A stretch of DNA of 64,000 nucleotides. It comes from Sphingomonas sp. PAMC 26605. GTDB lineage: Bacteria > Pseudomonadota > Alphaproteobacteria > Sphingomonadales > Sphingomonadaceae. Within the stretch, counting starts at the first letter, position 1. Every line of letters begins with the position of its first letter. The stretch is from the NCBI RefSeq assembly GCF_000241485.1, contig NZ_JH584241.1, positions 2,093,502 to 2,157,501 of the forward strand, read 5' to 3'. Positions 34,882-43,087 of this stretch are shown here, in pieces. The translations under genes and the position numbers were made by a program. The notes below the pieces were generated by a model. It saw only the letters and a list, made by a program, of their open reading frames with translations. It was not told the origin of the DNA and did not search any database.

Positions 34882-35623
34882 ACCGCAGTTCTTCGAAAGC
34901 TTTGACGGCACGCGCTTGGCGTGGCGCGAGATGGGCGAAGGGCGGCCGGTGGTGCTGATCCACGGCTATTTCTCGAACGCGACGATCAACTGGATCAAAT
35001 ACGGCCATGCCGCGAAGATCGCCGCTGCCGGCTTCCGCGTGATCATGCCCGACTTGCGCGCCCACGGCGACAGCGCCAAGCCACATGATGCCGCGAGCTA
35101 TCCGCCCGACGTGCTGATGCGTGACGGCTTCGCGTTGATCGAGCATCTCGGGCTTACCGATTACGATCTTGCCGGCTATTCGCTCGGTGGGCGCACGACG
35201 ATGCGAATGCTCGCCAGTGGCGCGACACCACGGCGAGCGGTGTTGTCGGGGATGGGGCTTGAGGGGATCCTCCATACCGCGGGGCGCGGGCACTATTTCC
35301 ACAATGTGCTGACCAATCTCGGCAGCTTCGCGCGCGGCAGCAGCGAGTGGCTGACCGAGGCGTTCCTCAAGACCACCGGCGGCGATCCGATCGCCTTGCT
35401 GCGGATCCTCGACACCTTCGTCGATACGCCGGCCGAAGCGATCGCGGCGGTCGAGACGCCGACGCTGGTGCTCACCGGAGTAGAGGACGACGACAATGGC
35501 TCGGGCGAAGCGCTCGCCGCAGCGATGCCGCACGCGACCTTCCAGTCGATCCCGGGCAATCACATGAGCGCGGTGCTCGAGCCCGAGCTCGGCGCGGCAA
35601 TCGCAGACTTTCTCGCGGCTTGA
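34862..35623 (+). CDS. Alpha/beta-hydrolase
   Basis: A 253-residue alpha/beta-hydrolase. The oxyanion HGYFSN, the nucleophile elbow GYSLGG and the catalytic His in GNHMSA are present; the Asp is probably in TGVEDD. The first usable start is a TTG at 34862, after an in-frame stop at 34853, so start choice is limited. It overlaps the GFA gene by 20 bases. Substrate unknown. Confidence 0.82.
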   Translation: MAHSPTEPQFFESFDGTRLAWREMGEGRPVVLIHGYFSNATINWIKYGHAAKIAAAGFRVIMPDLRAHGDSAKPHDAASYPPDVLMRDGFALIEHLGLTDYDLAGYSLGGRTTMRMLASGATPRRAVLSGMGLEGILHTAGRGHYFHNVLTNLGSFARGSSEWLTEAFLKTTGGDPIALLRILDTFVDTPAEAIAAVETPTLVLTGVEDDDNGSGEALAAAMPHATFQSIPGNHMSAVLEPELGAAIADFLAA

Positions 35624-35673
35624 CCCGGCGCGTGGTGCGGCACAGATTGCCGCATCACGCATTGGGGGCCTCC

Positions 35674-37512
35674 ATGATCCGTACCGGTATTTCTTCGCTC
35701 GCGCTCGTTCTCGGGCTGGCGACCACCCCGGCGCTCGCCGCCACCGCGCCGGTACCTTCCGCCGCTACCGCGACGCCGACCACCGCCGAGGCAGACGCAT
35801 TCGTCGCGCGCGCCGAGAAGGAGCTCGCCGATTTCTCGACCCCCGCGCAGCAGGCGGCGTGGATCAACGCGACTTACATCACCGACGATACCGACGCGAT
35901 CGCCGCCAAGTTCGGCGCAGAGGGGACCGAAATGCAGGTCCGCCTCGCGCTCGAGGCGGCGAAATACGCGAGCGTGCCGGACCTGTCGTTCGACACCAAG
36001 CGCAAGATCGACCTGCTCCGCAACGGGCTGACGCTGCCCGCGCCGACCACGCCCGGTGCCGCATCCGAGCTGTCGACGATCGTCACCAAGCTCGGCTCCG
36101 ATTACGGCAAGGGCAAGGGCACGCTCGACGGCAAGCCGATCAACGGCAGCGATATCGAGGCGGCAATGGGCACGGTGCGCGATCCGGCCAAGTCGAAGGA
36201 GATGTGGGTCAGCTGGCACGACCAGGTCGGCGCGCCGATGCGCAAGGATTTCGCGCGCGAGGTCGTCATCGCCAACCAGGGTGCGAAGGGGCTCGGCTAT
36301 GCCGATGTCGGCGCATTGTGGCGCTCGGGCTACGACATGACGCCCGCGCAGTTCGAGGCGACCACCGACACGCTGTGGAAGCAGGTCGAGCCGCTCTATC
36401 AGGCGCTCCACACCTATGTCCGTTGGAAGCTCAACGCCAAATATGGCGACGCGGTGCAGCCCAAGACCGGCCCGATCCGCGCCGATCTGCTCGGGAACAT
36501 GTGGGCGCAGGAATGGGGCAACATCTATGACGTCGTCGCGCCTGCGGGGGCGGGCGATGTCGGGTACGACGTCGGCGATCTGCTCCGCGCCAAGCGCTAC
36601 GATCCGATCAAGATGTTCAAGACCGGCGAGGGCTTCTACTCCTCGCTCGGCTTCAAGCCGCTGCCCGAGACCTTCTGGGCGCGCTCGCAGATCGTCAAGC
36701 CCGCCGACCGCGAGGTCGTGTGCCACGCCTCGGCGTGGGACGTCGACAGCGTCGCCGACGTGCGCATCAAGATGTGCACCAAGGTCAATGGCGACGACTT
36801 CGTCACGATCCATCACGAGATGGGGCACAACTATTACCAGCGCGCCTACAACACACAGCCCTTTCTCTACCGCAACGGCGCGAACGACGGCTTCCATGAG
36901 GCGATCGGCGATTTCGTCGCGCTGTCGATCACGCCCGATTATCTGGTCAAGATCGGCCTGCTCGATCCCGCCAAGGTGCCGAGCCCCGACAAGGATATCG
37001 GCCTGCTGCTCAAGCAGGCGATGGACAAGGTCGCGTTCCTGCCGTTCGGCCTTTTGATCGACAAATGGCGCTGGGGCGTCTTTTCGGGCGCGACGCCCGC
37101 GAGCCAGTATGAGAAGAGCTGGAACGACCTGCGGCTGAAGTATCAGGGCATCATCCCGCCGGTCGCGCGCGACGAGACGCGCTTCGATCCGGGCGCGAAA
37201 TACCATGTCGCAGCGAGCGTGCCCTATGCGCGCTACTTCCTCGCGCGGCTCTACCAGTTCCAGTTCTACCAGGCGGCGTGCAAGCAATCGGGCTGGACCG
37301 GGCCGCTGCATCGCTGCTCGTTCTACGGCAACAAGGAGGTCGGCGCGAAGCTCGACGCGATGTTGGCAATGGGTCAGTCGAAGCCGTGGCCCGAGGCGCT
37401 TCAGGCGTTCACCGGCAGCCGCGAACTGTCGGGGCAGGCGATGGTCGACTATTTCGCCCCGCTGAAGGCATGGTTGGACAAGCAGAACCAGGGGAAGCCG
37501 CAGGGCTGGTAG
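35674..37512 (+). CDS. M2 family peptidyl-dipeptidase (ACE-like)
   Basis: A 612-residue exported zinc metallopeptidase related to angiotensin-converting enzyme. Signal peptide residues 1-22 (ending PALAA). The zinc site is His381-Glu-Met-Gly-His385 with the third ligand Glu409 in FHEAIGD. Later blocks such as AKYHVAASVPYARYFLA and the Cys in FYQAACKQ are also ACE-like. It removes C-terminal dipeptides in the periplasm. Length fits bacterial single-domain ACE. Followed by about 195 bases of non-coding DNA with a hairpin at 37678-37696. Confidence 0.92.
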   Translation: MIRTGISSLALVLGLATTPALAATAPVPSAATATPTTAEADAFVARAEKELADFSTPAQQAAWINATYITDDTDAIAAKFGAEGTEMQVRLALEAAKYASVPDLSFDTKRKIDLLRNGLTLPAPTTPGAASELSTIVTKLGSDYGKGKGTLDGKPINGSDIEAAMGTVRDPAKSKEMWVSWHDQVGAPMRKDFAREVVIANQGAKGLGYADVGALWRSGYDMTPAQFEATTDTLWKQVEPLYQALHTYVRWKLNAKYGDAVQPKTGPIRADLLGNMWAQEWGNIYDVVAPAGAGDVGYDVGDLLRAKRYDPIKMFKTGEGFYSSLGFKPLPETFWARSQIVKPADREVVCHASAWDVDSVADVRIKMCTKVNGDDFVTIHHEMGHNYYQRAYNTQPFLYRNGANDGFHEAIGDFVALSITPDYLVKIGLLDPAKVPSPDKDIGLLLKQAMDKVAFLPFGLLIDKWRWGVFSGATPASQYEKSWNDLRLKYQGIIPPVARDETRFDPGAKYHVAASVPYARYFLARLYQFQFYQAACKQSGWTGPLHRCSFYGNKEVGAKLDAMLAMGQSKPWPEALQAFTGSRELSGQAMVDYFAPLKAWLDKQNQGKPQGW

Positions 37513-37677
37513 GTTCGACCAACGGCTCACGCCTCTGGTCTCATTGCGTAACCGCATCGTTCACGGCGATCTCGCGGCTGACGCCTCTTCGGCCGAAGTG
37601 AGCGTTGTTTTGAAAGCGATCGAAGCGGCGCTGTTGGAAGCGTAGCGGCCCCGTTCGCTTGCAAATGGGCCAGCCGT

Positions 37678-37696
37678 CCCCGGCGCGAAGCCGGGG
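37678..37696. terminator. Hairpin between M2 peptidase and Lys/Ala-rich gene
   Basis: CCCCGGC and GCCGGGG form a perfect 7-bp stem with a 5-base loop, between convergent genes. No T-run. It resembles other CCCCGG-type hairpins in this window. Confidence 0.45.
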
Positions 37697-37707
37697 GCTA
37701 TGGCCGC

Positions 37708-38217
37708 TCACTCGGGGATCGTACCCTCGTCGGCGATCCCCGCTTCGAACGACGCGCTCGAATCGCTGCCGTCGGCCTGATGCGCATGTTCGCCGGGGTT
37801 GAGCTTGGCGTCGCGGGCCGTGCTGCTGCGTAGCGCGAAGAGCGCAGCGGTGGCGGCGGCGCCGATCGCCGCGATCCCGCCGACGACGCCCGCCTTGCCC
37901 CAGCGGCTCCCCGATTTGGCGGGCGTCGGCGCGGCGGCGGCCTTCTTGGCCGGCGCCTTGCGCGCGGTCTTGGGCGTGGTTGCCGTAGCGCGGGTGGTGG
38001 TGGTCGGACGCGGCTTAGCGGGCTTGCGCGGCGCCGGGGTTTTGGCGGCGGGCGCCTTTACCGGGGCGTCAGCGGGCGCCTTGCCGCTCGCCGAAGCCTT
38101 GCGCGGGGTCGCGGCCTTCGGCTTGGACGGCGTCGCATCCTTGGACGGCGTTGCGGACGTGTCCGCCGCAGGGCGCTTGGACTCGGTATCGGTCGGTTTT
38201 TTCGGCGGCGTTGCCAT
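37708..38217 (-). CDS. Lys/Ala/Pro-rich protein with C-terminal membrane segment
   Basis: A 169-residue low-complexity protein. Residues 1-105 are rich in Ala, Lys, Pro and Thr (PKKPTD, PAKKAAAA), like histone H1 or AlgP tails, followed by a hydrophobic segment (GVVGGIAAIGAAATAALFAL) and an acidic tail. It may be membrane-tethered, with a basic region that binds nucleic acid or acidic polymer; this is inference. GGGAG precedes the ATG. A GGAAA-N16-CGTT stress-promoter-like site lies 30 bases upstream. Confidence 0.7.
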   Translation of the reverse strand: MATPPKKPTDTESKRPAADTSATPSKDATPSKPKAATPRKASASGKAPADAPVKAPAAKTPAPRKPAKPRPTTTTRATATTPKTARKAPAKKAAAAPTPAKSGSRWGKAGVVGGIAAIGAAATAALFALRSSTARDAKLNPGEHAHQADGSDSSASFEAGIADEGTIPE

Positions 38218-38246
38218 GGAGCGCTCCCTATTCGTTGAGCTTGCGT

Positions 38247-38271
38247 AACGCACGAAACCGCAACGGTTTCC
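38247..38271 (-). promoter_or_regulatory. Possible EcfG-type promoter (one mismatch)
   Basis: On the minus strand GGAAA-N16-CGTT differs from GGAAC-N16-CGTT by one base. The -10 element lies 30 bases before the Lys/Ala-rich gene start, a sensible distance. Confidence 0.4.
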
Positions 38272-38287
38272 GCCAGGCCTCGCAGCC

Positions 38288-39742
38288 TCAGCGGAACGGC
38301 GGTTCGTTGAACGCGCGCAGCTTGCGGCTGTGGAGCTTCTTGCCCTCGCGGCGCAACTCCTCGCACGCTTCGATGCCGATCCGCATATGCTCGCTGATCG
38401 CGCGCTCGTAGAAGCGGTTGGCCTGGCCCGGCAGCTTGAGTTCCCCGTGCAGCGGCTTGTCGGACACGCACAGCAGCGTCCCGTAGGGCACGCGGAAGCG
38501 ATAGCCCTGCGCCGCGATCGTCGCGGATTCCATGTCGATCCCGACCGCGCGACTGAGCGAGAAGCGGAGCGCGCTGCGCGAATATTGCAGCTCCCAGTTG
38601 CGATCGTCGGTGGTGACGATCGTCCCGGTGCGCAGCCGCCGCTTGAGTTCCTCGCCGCTCTGCCCCGAGATCGTCTCGGCGGCGCGCGCGAGCGCGAGCT
38701 GCACCTCGGCGATCGCCGGCACGGGGATCGCAGGCGGCAGCACGTCGTCGAGCACGTGATCGTCGCGCAGATAGGCGTGCGCCAGGACATAGTCGCCGAT
38801 CCGCTGGCTCGGCCGCAGCCCGCCACAATGGCCGATCATCAGCCACGCCTCGGGCCGCAGCACCGCGAGATGGTCGCAGATCGTCTTGGCGTTAGACGGG
38901 CCGACGCCGATGTTGACGAGCGTGATGCCGGTGCCGTCCTCCGCGATCAGGTGATAGGCCGGCATCTGGTGCCGCCGCCATGCGCTGGTGTCGGCGAGCG
39001 CGGCCTCGACATCGTCGCCGGCGCGCAGCAACACCCCGCCCGCGCCGGAGACGCCGGTGTAGCGCGACGGCTTACCCGCGGCATCGGGCGCGAGCTGGCC
39101 GAACGCCCAACGGACGAATTCGTCGACATAGCGGTGATAGTTGGTGAACAGCACATAGCGTTGGACATGCTCGGGCGGCGTCCCGGTGTAATGCCGCAAC
39201 CGCGCGAGCGAGAAATCGGTCCGCAGACCGTCGAACAGCGCGAGCGGGCGGGCGCCGTCGCTCACTTCATAGAGTCCGTCGGCGATCTCGTCACCGATAT
39301 GCGCGAGTTCGGTCGCCGGGAAATGCCGCGCCAGCTCGACCGCCGAGATCTGGTCGAGGCTCAACGCGTGACCAGGGTCGATGACATAAGGGAAGGGAAT
39401 TTCCTGGCGCCCGGGCACGGCTTCGACCGTGACGTCGTAATCCTCGATCAACAGCGTCAATTGCTCGATGAGGTAATCGGCGAAGATCGCGGGCTTGGTC
39501 ACGCTGATCGCATAATCGCCCTCGGTCACCAGCCGCCCGAACGAGCGCATCGGCGTGGGCCGGTCGCTGCCGCCGCGATAGTGCAGATGAATTTCGGGAT
39601 AGGCGAAACTGCCGTCGTGGCGCGTTTCGGGGGCGGGGCGCTCGCCGGTGGCGATATAAGCGGTGAGCGCGCTCTGCAACCGCGCCACCGACGCGCGATA
39701 GAGGCGATCGAGCTCGGCGACGATGTCGGATGCGTGCGTCAT
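38288..39742 (-). CDS. amn: AMP nucleosidase
   Basis: A 484-residue cytoplasmic enzyme splitting AMP into adenine and ribose 5-phosphate, affecting purine salvage and adenylate level. The C-terminal half has the nucleoside phosphorylase-like fold with IGVGPSNAKTICDHLAVLRP, MIGHCGGLRP and GIDMESATIA (the ribose-binding Met/Glu). The N-terminal regulatory domain is also typical. Length equals E. coli Amn (484). Confidence 0.95.
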   Translation of the reverse strand: MTHASDIVAELDRLYRASVARLQSALTAYIATGERPAPETRHDGSFAYPEIHLHYRGGSDRPTPMRSFGRLVTEGDYAISVTKPAIFADYLIEQLTLLIEDYDVTVEAVPGRQEIPFPYVIDPGHALSLDQISAVELARHFPATELAHIGDEIADGLYEVSDGARPLALFDGLRTDFSLARLRHYTGTPPEHVQRYVLFTNYHRYVDEFVRWAFGQLAPDAAGKPSRYTGVSGAGGVLLRAGDDVEAALADTSAWRRHQMPAYHLIAEDGTGITLVNIGVGPSNAKTICDHLAVLRPEAWLMIGHCGGLRPSQRIGDYVLAHAYLRDDHVLDDVLPPAIPVPAIAEVQLALARAAETISGQSGEELKRRLRTGTIVTTDDRNWELQYSRSALRFSLSRAVGIDMESATIAAQGYRFRVPYGTLLCVSDKPLHGELKLPGQANRFYERAISEHMRIGIEACEELRREGKKLHSRKLRAFNEPPFR

Positions 39743-39781
39743 CGCAGTGGGCTAATGCGCGAAGGTTACGCTGGCAAGTCG

Positions 39782-39811
39782 GCGCCACCCCGGCCCGAGC
39801 CGGGATGGCGC
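39782..39811. terminator. Imperfect hairpin between amn and the 86-residue protein gene
   Basis: GCGCCACCCCGGC and GCCGGGATGGCGC form a 13-bp stem with one mismatch and a 4-base loop. It follows the stop of the 86-residue gene on the minus strand and probably ends its transcript. Confidence 0.6.
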
Positions 39812-39817
39812 GCGATA

Positions 39818-40078
39818 TTATGCTTTCTCGGCGCTGTCGGTCTCGCCATCCTTGGCGAGCAGCTTGCTCGCCCCGAACGCCGCGCCGGCAATCGCCGCCG
39901 CCGCACCCGCCGCGATCCCGGCGGCCGCGAGCGGGTTGGCCTTGGCGGCATCGACCGTTGCCGTAAAGGCCTCGGACACGGCCTCCTTGGCCTGCTCGAA
40001 CAGACCTTCGGCCTGTTCGATGATCGTTTCGCTCGTGGTGGCGGAGGACTTGGTCGAATCGGTCTGCTTGTCGCTCAT
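39818..40078 (-). CDS. Small membrane-associated protein, stress-type
   Basis: An 86-residue protein with a Ser/Thr/Lys-rich start, an amphipathic helix (IIEQAEGLFEQAKEAVSEAF) and an Ala-rich hydrophobic segment (AAAGIAAGAAAAIAGAAFGA). It resembles DUF883/CsbD-type small stress proteins in outline but I do not assign a family. A GGAAC-N16-AGTT site 38 bases upstream suggests EcfG control. Confidence 0.65.
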   Translation of the reverse strand: MSDKQTDSTKSSATTSETIIEQAEGLFEQAKEAVSEAFTATVDAAKANPLAAAGIAAGAAAAIAGAAFGASKLLAKDGETDSAEKA

Positions 40079-40115
40079 CGTACTGCCCCTGGTTCGAATG
40101 GACTCAACAGCTAGC

Positions 40116-40140
40116 AACTCATTGACACCGGCCGAGTTCC
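40116..40140 (-). promoter_or_regulatory. Possible EcfG-type promoter
   Basis: On the minus strand: GGAAC (40140-40136), 16 bases, AGTT (40119-40116). The -35 is exact and the -10 has one mismatch. It lies 38 bases before the 86-residue gene. Confidence 0.5.
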
Positions 40141-40191
40141 CGGGTGCGAAACGACGCAGCGTCGCAATCGCTCGCTTCGCCGCCCGCGGGC

Positions 40192-40671
40192 TTAGATCTC
40201 GCTCAGCAGATGCTCGGCCGACGACACTTCGAACGCGCCGGGCGCTTCGACGTTGAGCTGCTCGACGACACCATCGTTGACAAGCATCGAGTAACGCTGG
40301 CTGCGCTCGCCCATGCCGAACTTCGAGCCGTCGAAGGTCAGCCCAACCGCTTTGGCGAAATCGGCATTGCCGTCTGCCAGCATGACGATGGCGCTCGCGT
40401 CGCTGGCCTTGCCCCAGGCGTTCATCACGAAAGCGTCGTTGACCGAGGTGAAGGCGATCTCGTCGACGCCCTTCGCCTTGAGCTCGTCGGCCTTGTCGAC
40501 GAAGCCGGGCAGATGGCGCGCCGAGCAGGTCGGGGTGAAGGCGCCGGGCACTGCGACCAGTGCGACCTTGCGGCCCTTGAAGAACTCGTCCGAGCTGATC
40601 TGATCGGGGCCATCGGCCGTGGCCTTGGTGAGGGTGACGCTCGGGATGCGGTCGCCGACGCTGATCGTCAT
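40192..40671 (-). CDS. Peroxiredoxin, Prx5 type
   Basis: A 159-residue thiol peroxidase. The peroxidatic Cys is in PGAFTPTCSARHLPGF, the Prx5 (hybrid/AhpC-TSA redoxin) signature. It should reduce hydrogen and organic peroxides using glutathione or glutaredoxin. No clear second resolving Cys is present, so it is probably 1-Cys. GGAGAG precedes the ATG. It is divergent from yqgE with about 117 bases between. Confidence 0.92.
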   Translation of the reverse strand: MTISVGDRIPSVTLTKATADGPDQISSDEFFKGRKVALVAVPGAFTPTCSARHLPGFVDKADELKAKGVDEIAFTSVNDAFVMNAWGKASDASAIVMLADGNADFAKAVGLTFDGSKFGMGERSQRYSMLVNDGVVEQLNVEAPGAFEVSSAEHLLSEI

Positions 40672-40788
40672 GGGAATCTCTCCTATTGTCGCCCGGCAAG
40701 GAGTGCGCGGGCGGCGGGCCGTACGTCGTACAGGCTTTCGCCAATTTCAAGCGTAGCAGGTCGCGCACCGTCAGCCTATGTTGGCACG

Positions 40789-41361
40789 ATGGAGCAAGCG
40801 ACCTTTCTCACCGGGCAATTCCTGCTGGCGATGCCGGGAATCGGCGACTCGCGGTTCGACCATGCGGTGATTGCGATGTGCGCCCATGACGAGGAGGGCG
40901 CGCTGGGCATCGGCGTGGGGACGACGATCGACGGGCTCGGCCTGCACGCGGTGCTCGAACAGCTCGAGATCGATCCCGGCGTCGCCCCCGACGCGGCGGT
41001 GCATCTCGGCGGGCCGGTCGAACCGCGGCGCGGCTTCGTGCTGCATACGCTCGACTGGGCCGGGCAGGATACGATCGAGGTGATCGGCGGGGCGCGCGCG
41101 CTGTGGGGCCTGTCGGGGACGATCGACGTGCTCAAGGCGATCGCCGAGGGGCGAGGCCCGTCGCGCTGGCTCGTGGCACTCGGCTATGCCGGGTGGGGCG
41201 AGGGGCAGCTCGACGGGGAGATGACGCGCCACGGCTGGTTCAACGTCGCCGCGACGCCCGACCTGCTCTACGACGTCGCCGCCGACGCGCGCTGGCAGGC
41301 CGGGTTCGCGACGGCGGGGATCGATCCGCGGCTGCTCGTCAGCGAGACCGGACGCGCCTGA
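40789..41361 (+). CDS. YqgE/AlgH family protein (UPF0301)
   Basis: A 190-residue cytoplasmic protein. The family blocks [22 protein letters not shown], the [13 protein letters not shown] segment and [14 protein letters not shown] are present. Family function is not well established; links to alginate regulation (AlgH) are old. The start ATG at 40789 begins the conserved region. It lies 95 bases upstream of ahcY, in the same direction. Confidence 0.93.
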   Translation: MEQATFLTGQFLLAMPGIGDSRFDHAVIAMCAHDEEGALGIGVGTTIDGLGLHAVLEQLEIDPGVAPDAAVHLGGPVEPRRGFVLHTLDWAGQDTIEVIGGARALWGLSGTIDVLKAIAEGRGPSRWLVALGYAGWGEGQLDGEMTRHGWFNVAATPDLLYDVAADARWQAGFATAGIDPRLLVSETGRA

Positions 41362-41379
41362 GCGTCTCCCGATCAACAC

Positions 41380-41395
41380 ATAAAGATATCTTTAT
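41380..41395 (+). promoter_or_regulatory. Perfect 16-bp palindrome upstream of ahcY (SahR/SamR-type operator)
   Basis: ATAAAGATATCTTTAT is a perfect palindrome 62 bases before the ahcY start. ArsR-family regulators SahR/SamR control methionine-cycle genes in many proteobacteria through palindromes with a GATATC-like centre. The match is inferred by appearance; the regulator is not in the window. Confidence 0.65.
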
Positions 41396-41456
41396 ATTTG
41401 ATCCGCAGCGCGGTTCGCGCTACGGGGCGCGGCATCACATAACCGGAGATAGCCCC

Positions 41457-42887
41457 GTGGCCACCGTTCTCGACCGCCCGACCGACAAAGCCGGCGACTA
41501 TGTCGTCGCCGACATCACGCTTGCCGATTTTGGTCGCAAGGAAATCAACATCGCCGAGACCGAGATGCCCGGCCTGATGGCGCTGCGCGAGGAATTCGCC
41601 GCGTCGCAGCCTTTGAAGGGCGCGCGTATCACCGGTTCGCTTCACATGACGATCCAGACCGCGGTGCTGATCGAGACTCTGACCGCGCTCGGCGCCGACG
41701 TCCGCTGGGCGACGTGCAACATCTTCTCGACGCAGGATCATGCCGCCGCCGCGATCGCCGCGACGGGTGTCCCCGTGTTCGCGATCAAGGGCGAGAGCCT
41801 CGCCGATTACTGGAACTATGTCGGCGACATCTTCAACTGGGGTGCCGATACGGACGGCCAGACCGCCAACATCATCCTCGACGATGGCGGCGACGCGACG
41901 ATGTTCGCACTGTGGGGCGCCAAGCTCGAAGCCGGCCACACGATGGGCGAGCCCGAGAATGACGAGGAAGTCGAATTCCAGCGCGCGCTGAAGGCGTTCG
42001 TCGCGAAGTATCCCGGTTACCTGACCGAGACCGTCAAGAACCTGAAGGGCGTTTCGGAAGAGACTACGACGGGCGTCCACCGCCTGTACGAGATCGCCAA
42101 GAAGGGCGAGCTGCCGTTCCCGGCGATCAACGTCAACGACTCGGTGACGAAGTCGAAGTTCGACAACCTCTACGGCTGCAAGGAATCGCTGGTCGATGCG
42201 ATCCGCCGCGCGACCGACGTGATGCTCGCCGGCAAGATCGCCTGCGTCGCCGGCTTCGGTGACGTCGGCAAGGGGTCGGCGCAGTCGCTCCGCAACGGCG
42301 GCGCGCGCGTGATGGTGACCGAAGTCGATCCGATCTGCGCGCTGCAGGCGGCGATGGAAGGCTTCGAAGTCGTGACGATGGAAGAGGCCGTGACGCGCGC
42401 CGACATCTTCGTGACGGCGACGGGCAATGCCGACGTCATCACCGCCGATCACATGCGGGCGATGAAGCCGATGTCGATCGTCTGCAACATCGGCCATTTC
42501 GACTCGGAGATCCAGATCGCCGCGCTGTCAAACTATGAGTGGGACGAAGTGAAGCCGGGCACCGACCTGGTGAAGTTCCCCGACGGCAAGCAGATCCTGA
42601 TCCTTGCCAAGGGCCGCCTGGTCAACCTCGGCTGCGCGACGGGCCATCCTTCGTTCGTCATGTCGGCGTCGTTCACCAACCAGACGCTCGCGCAGATCGA
42701 GCTGTGGACCAAGGGCGAGACCTACAAGAACGAAGTCTACGTTCTGCCGAAGCACCTCGACGAGAAGGTCGCCGCGCTGCATCTCGAAAAGCTCGGCGTC
42801 AAGCTGTCGCAGCTCACCCCGAAGCAGGCTGGTTACATCGGCGTCCCGGTGGAAGGCCCGTTCAAGCCCGACCACTACCGATACTAA
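41457..42887 (+). CDS. ahcY: Adenosylhomocysteinase (SAH hydrolase)
   Basis: A 476-residue NAD-dependent enzyme splitting S-adenosylhomocysteine to adenosine and homocysteine, removing the inhibitor of methyltransferases. Recognisable are [34 protein letters not shown], the NAD loop [13 protein letters not shown], and the C-terminal KPDHYRY ending. GTG start at 41457, with CGGAG eight bases upstream; the frame is open further upstream inside yqgE, which is not used. Ends at a strong terminator. Confidence 0.98.
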   Translation: MATVLDRPTDKAGDYVVADITLADFGRKEINIAETEMPGLMALREEFAASQPLKGARITGSLHMTIQTAVLIETLTALGADVRWATCNIFSTQDHAAAAIAATGVPVFAIKGESLADYWNYVGDIFNWGADTDGQTANIILDDGGDATMFALWGAKLEAGHTMGEPENDEEVEFQRALKAFVAKYPGYLTETVKNLKGVSEETTTGVHRLYEIAKKGELPFPAINVNDSVTKSKFDNLYGCKESLVDAIRRATDVMLAGKIACVAGFGDVGKGSAQSLRNGGARVMVTEVDPICALQAAMEGFEVVTMEEAVTRADIFVTATGNADVITADHMRAMKPMSIVCNIGHFDSEIQIAALSNYEWDEVKPGTDLVKFPDGKQILILAKGRLVNLGCATGHPSFVMSASFTNQTLAQIELWTKGETYKNEVYVLPKHLDEKVAALHLEKLGVKLSQLTPKQAGYIGVPVEGPFKPDHYRY

Positions 42888-42930
42888 GACGCAACGCGTC
42901 GTCGGAGACGATGCGATCGCGTAACAAACG

Positions 42931-42965
42931 GCCGCATCGGACCTTAGGTCCGATGCGGCTTTTTT
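42931..42965 (+). terminator. Rho-independent terminator of ahcY
   Basis: GCCGCATCGGACC (42931-42943) and GGTCCGATGCGGC (42947-42959) form a perfect 13-bp stem with a 3-base loop, followed by six T. It is the clearest terminator in the window. Confidence 0.95.
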
Positions 42966-42981
42966 GTGACACCCGTGTCAC
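42966..42981. promoter_or_regulatory. Inverted repeat upstream of TonB receptor
   Basis: GTGACAC-CC-GTGTCAC is a 7-bp perfect inverted repeat with a 2-base centre, directly after the ahcY terminator and 107 bases before the receptor start. Its size fits an operator. A second smaller repeat, GATCT-N6-AGATC, lies at 43055-43070. Confidence 0.45.
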
Positions 42982-43087
42982 ACTGTTACGGTAATATGTA
43001 CTCTATGTGAACGACTTGTTGCCAAAGCGCTGCGCGCTGGTGATCCTGCCTCAAGATCTAAAAATAGATCAATAGAAGGGGTCCCCA

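Noticed and set aside
41396-41456. SAH or SAM riboswitch before ahcY
   Set aside because: The leader has a short AGCGCG/CGCGCT hairpin but not the conserved bases of the SAH, SAM-II or SAM/SAH riboswitch classes; the palindrome explains regulation better.
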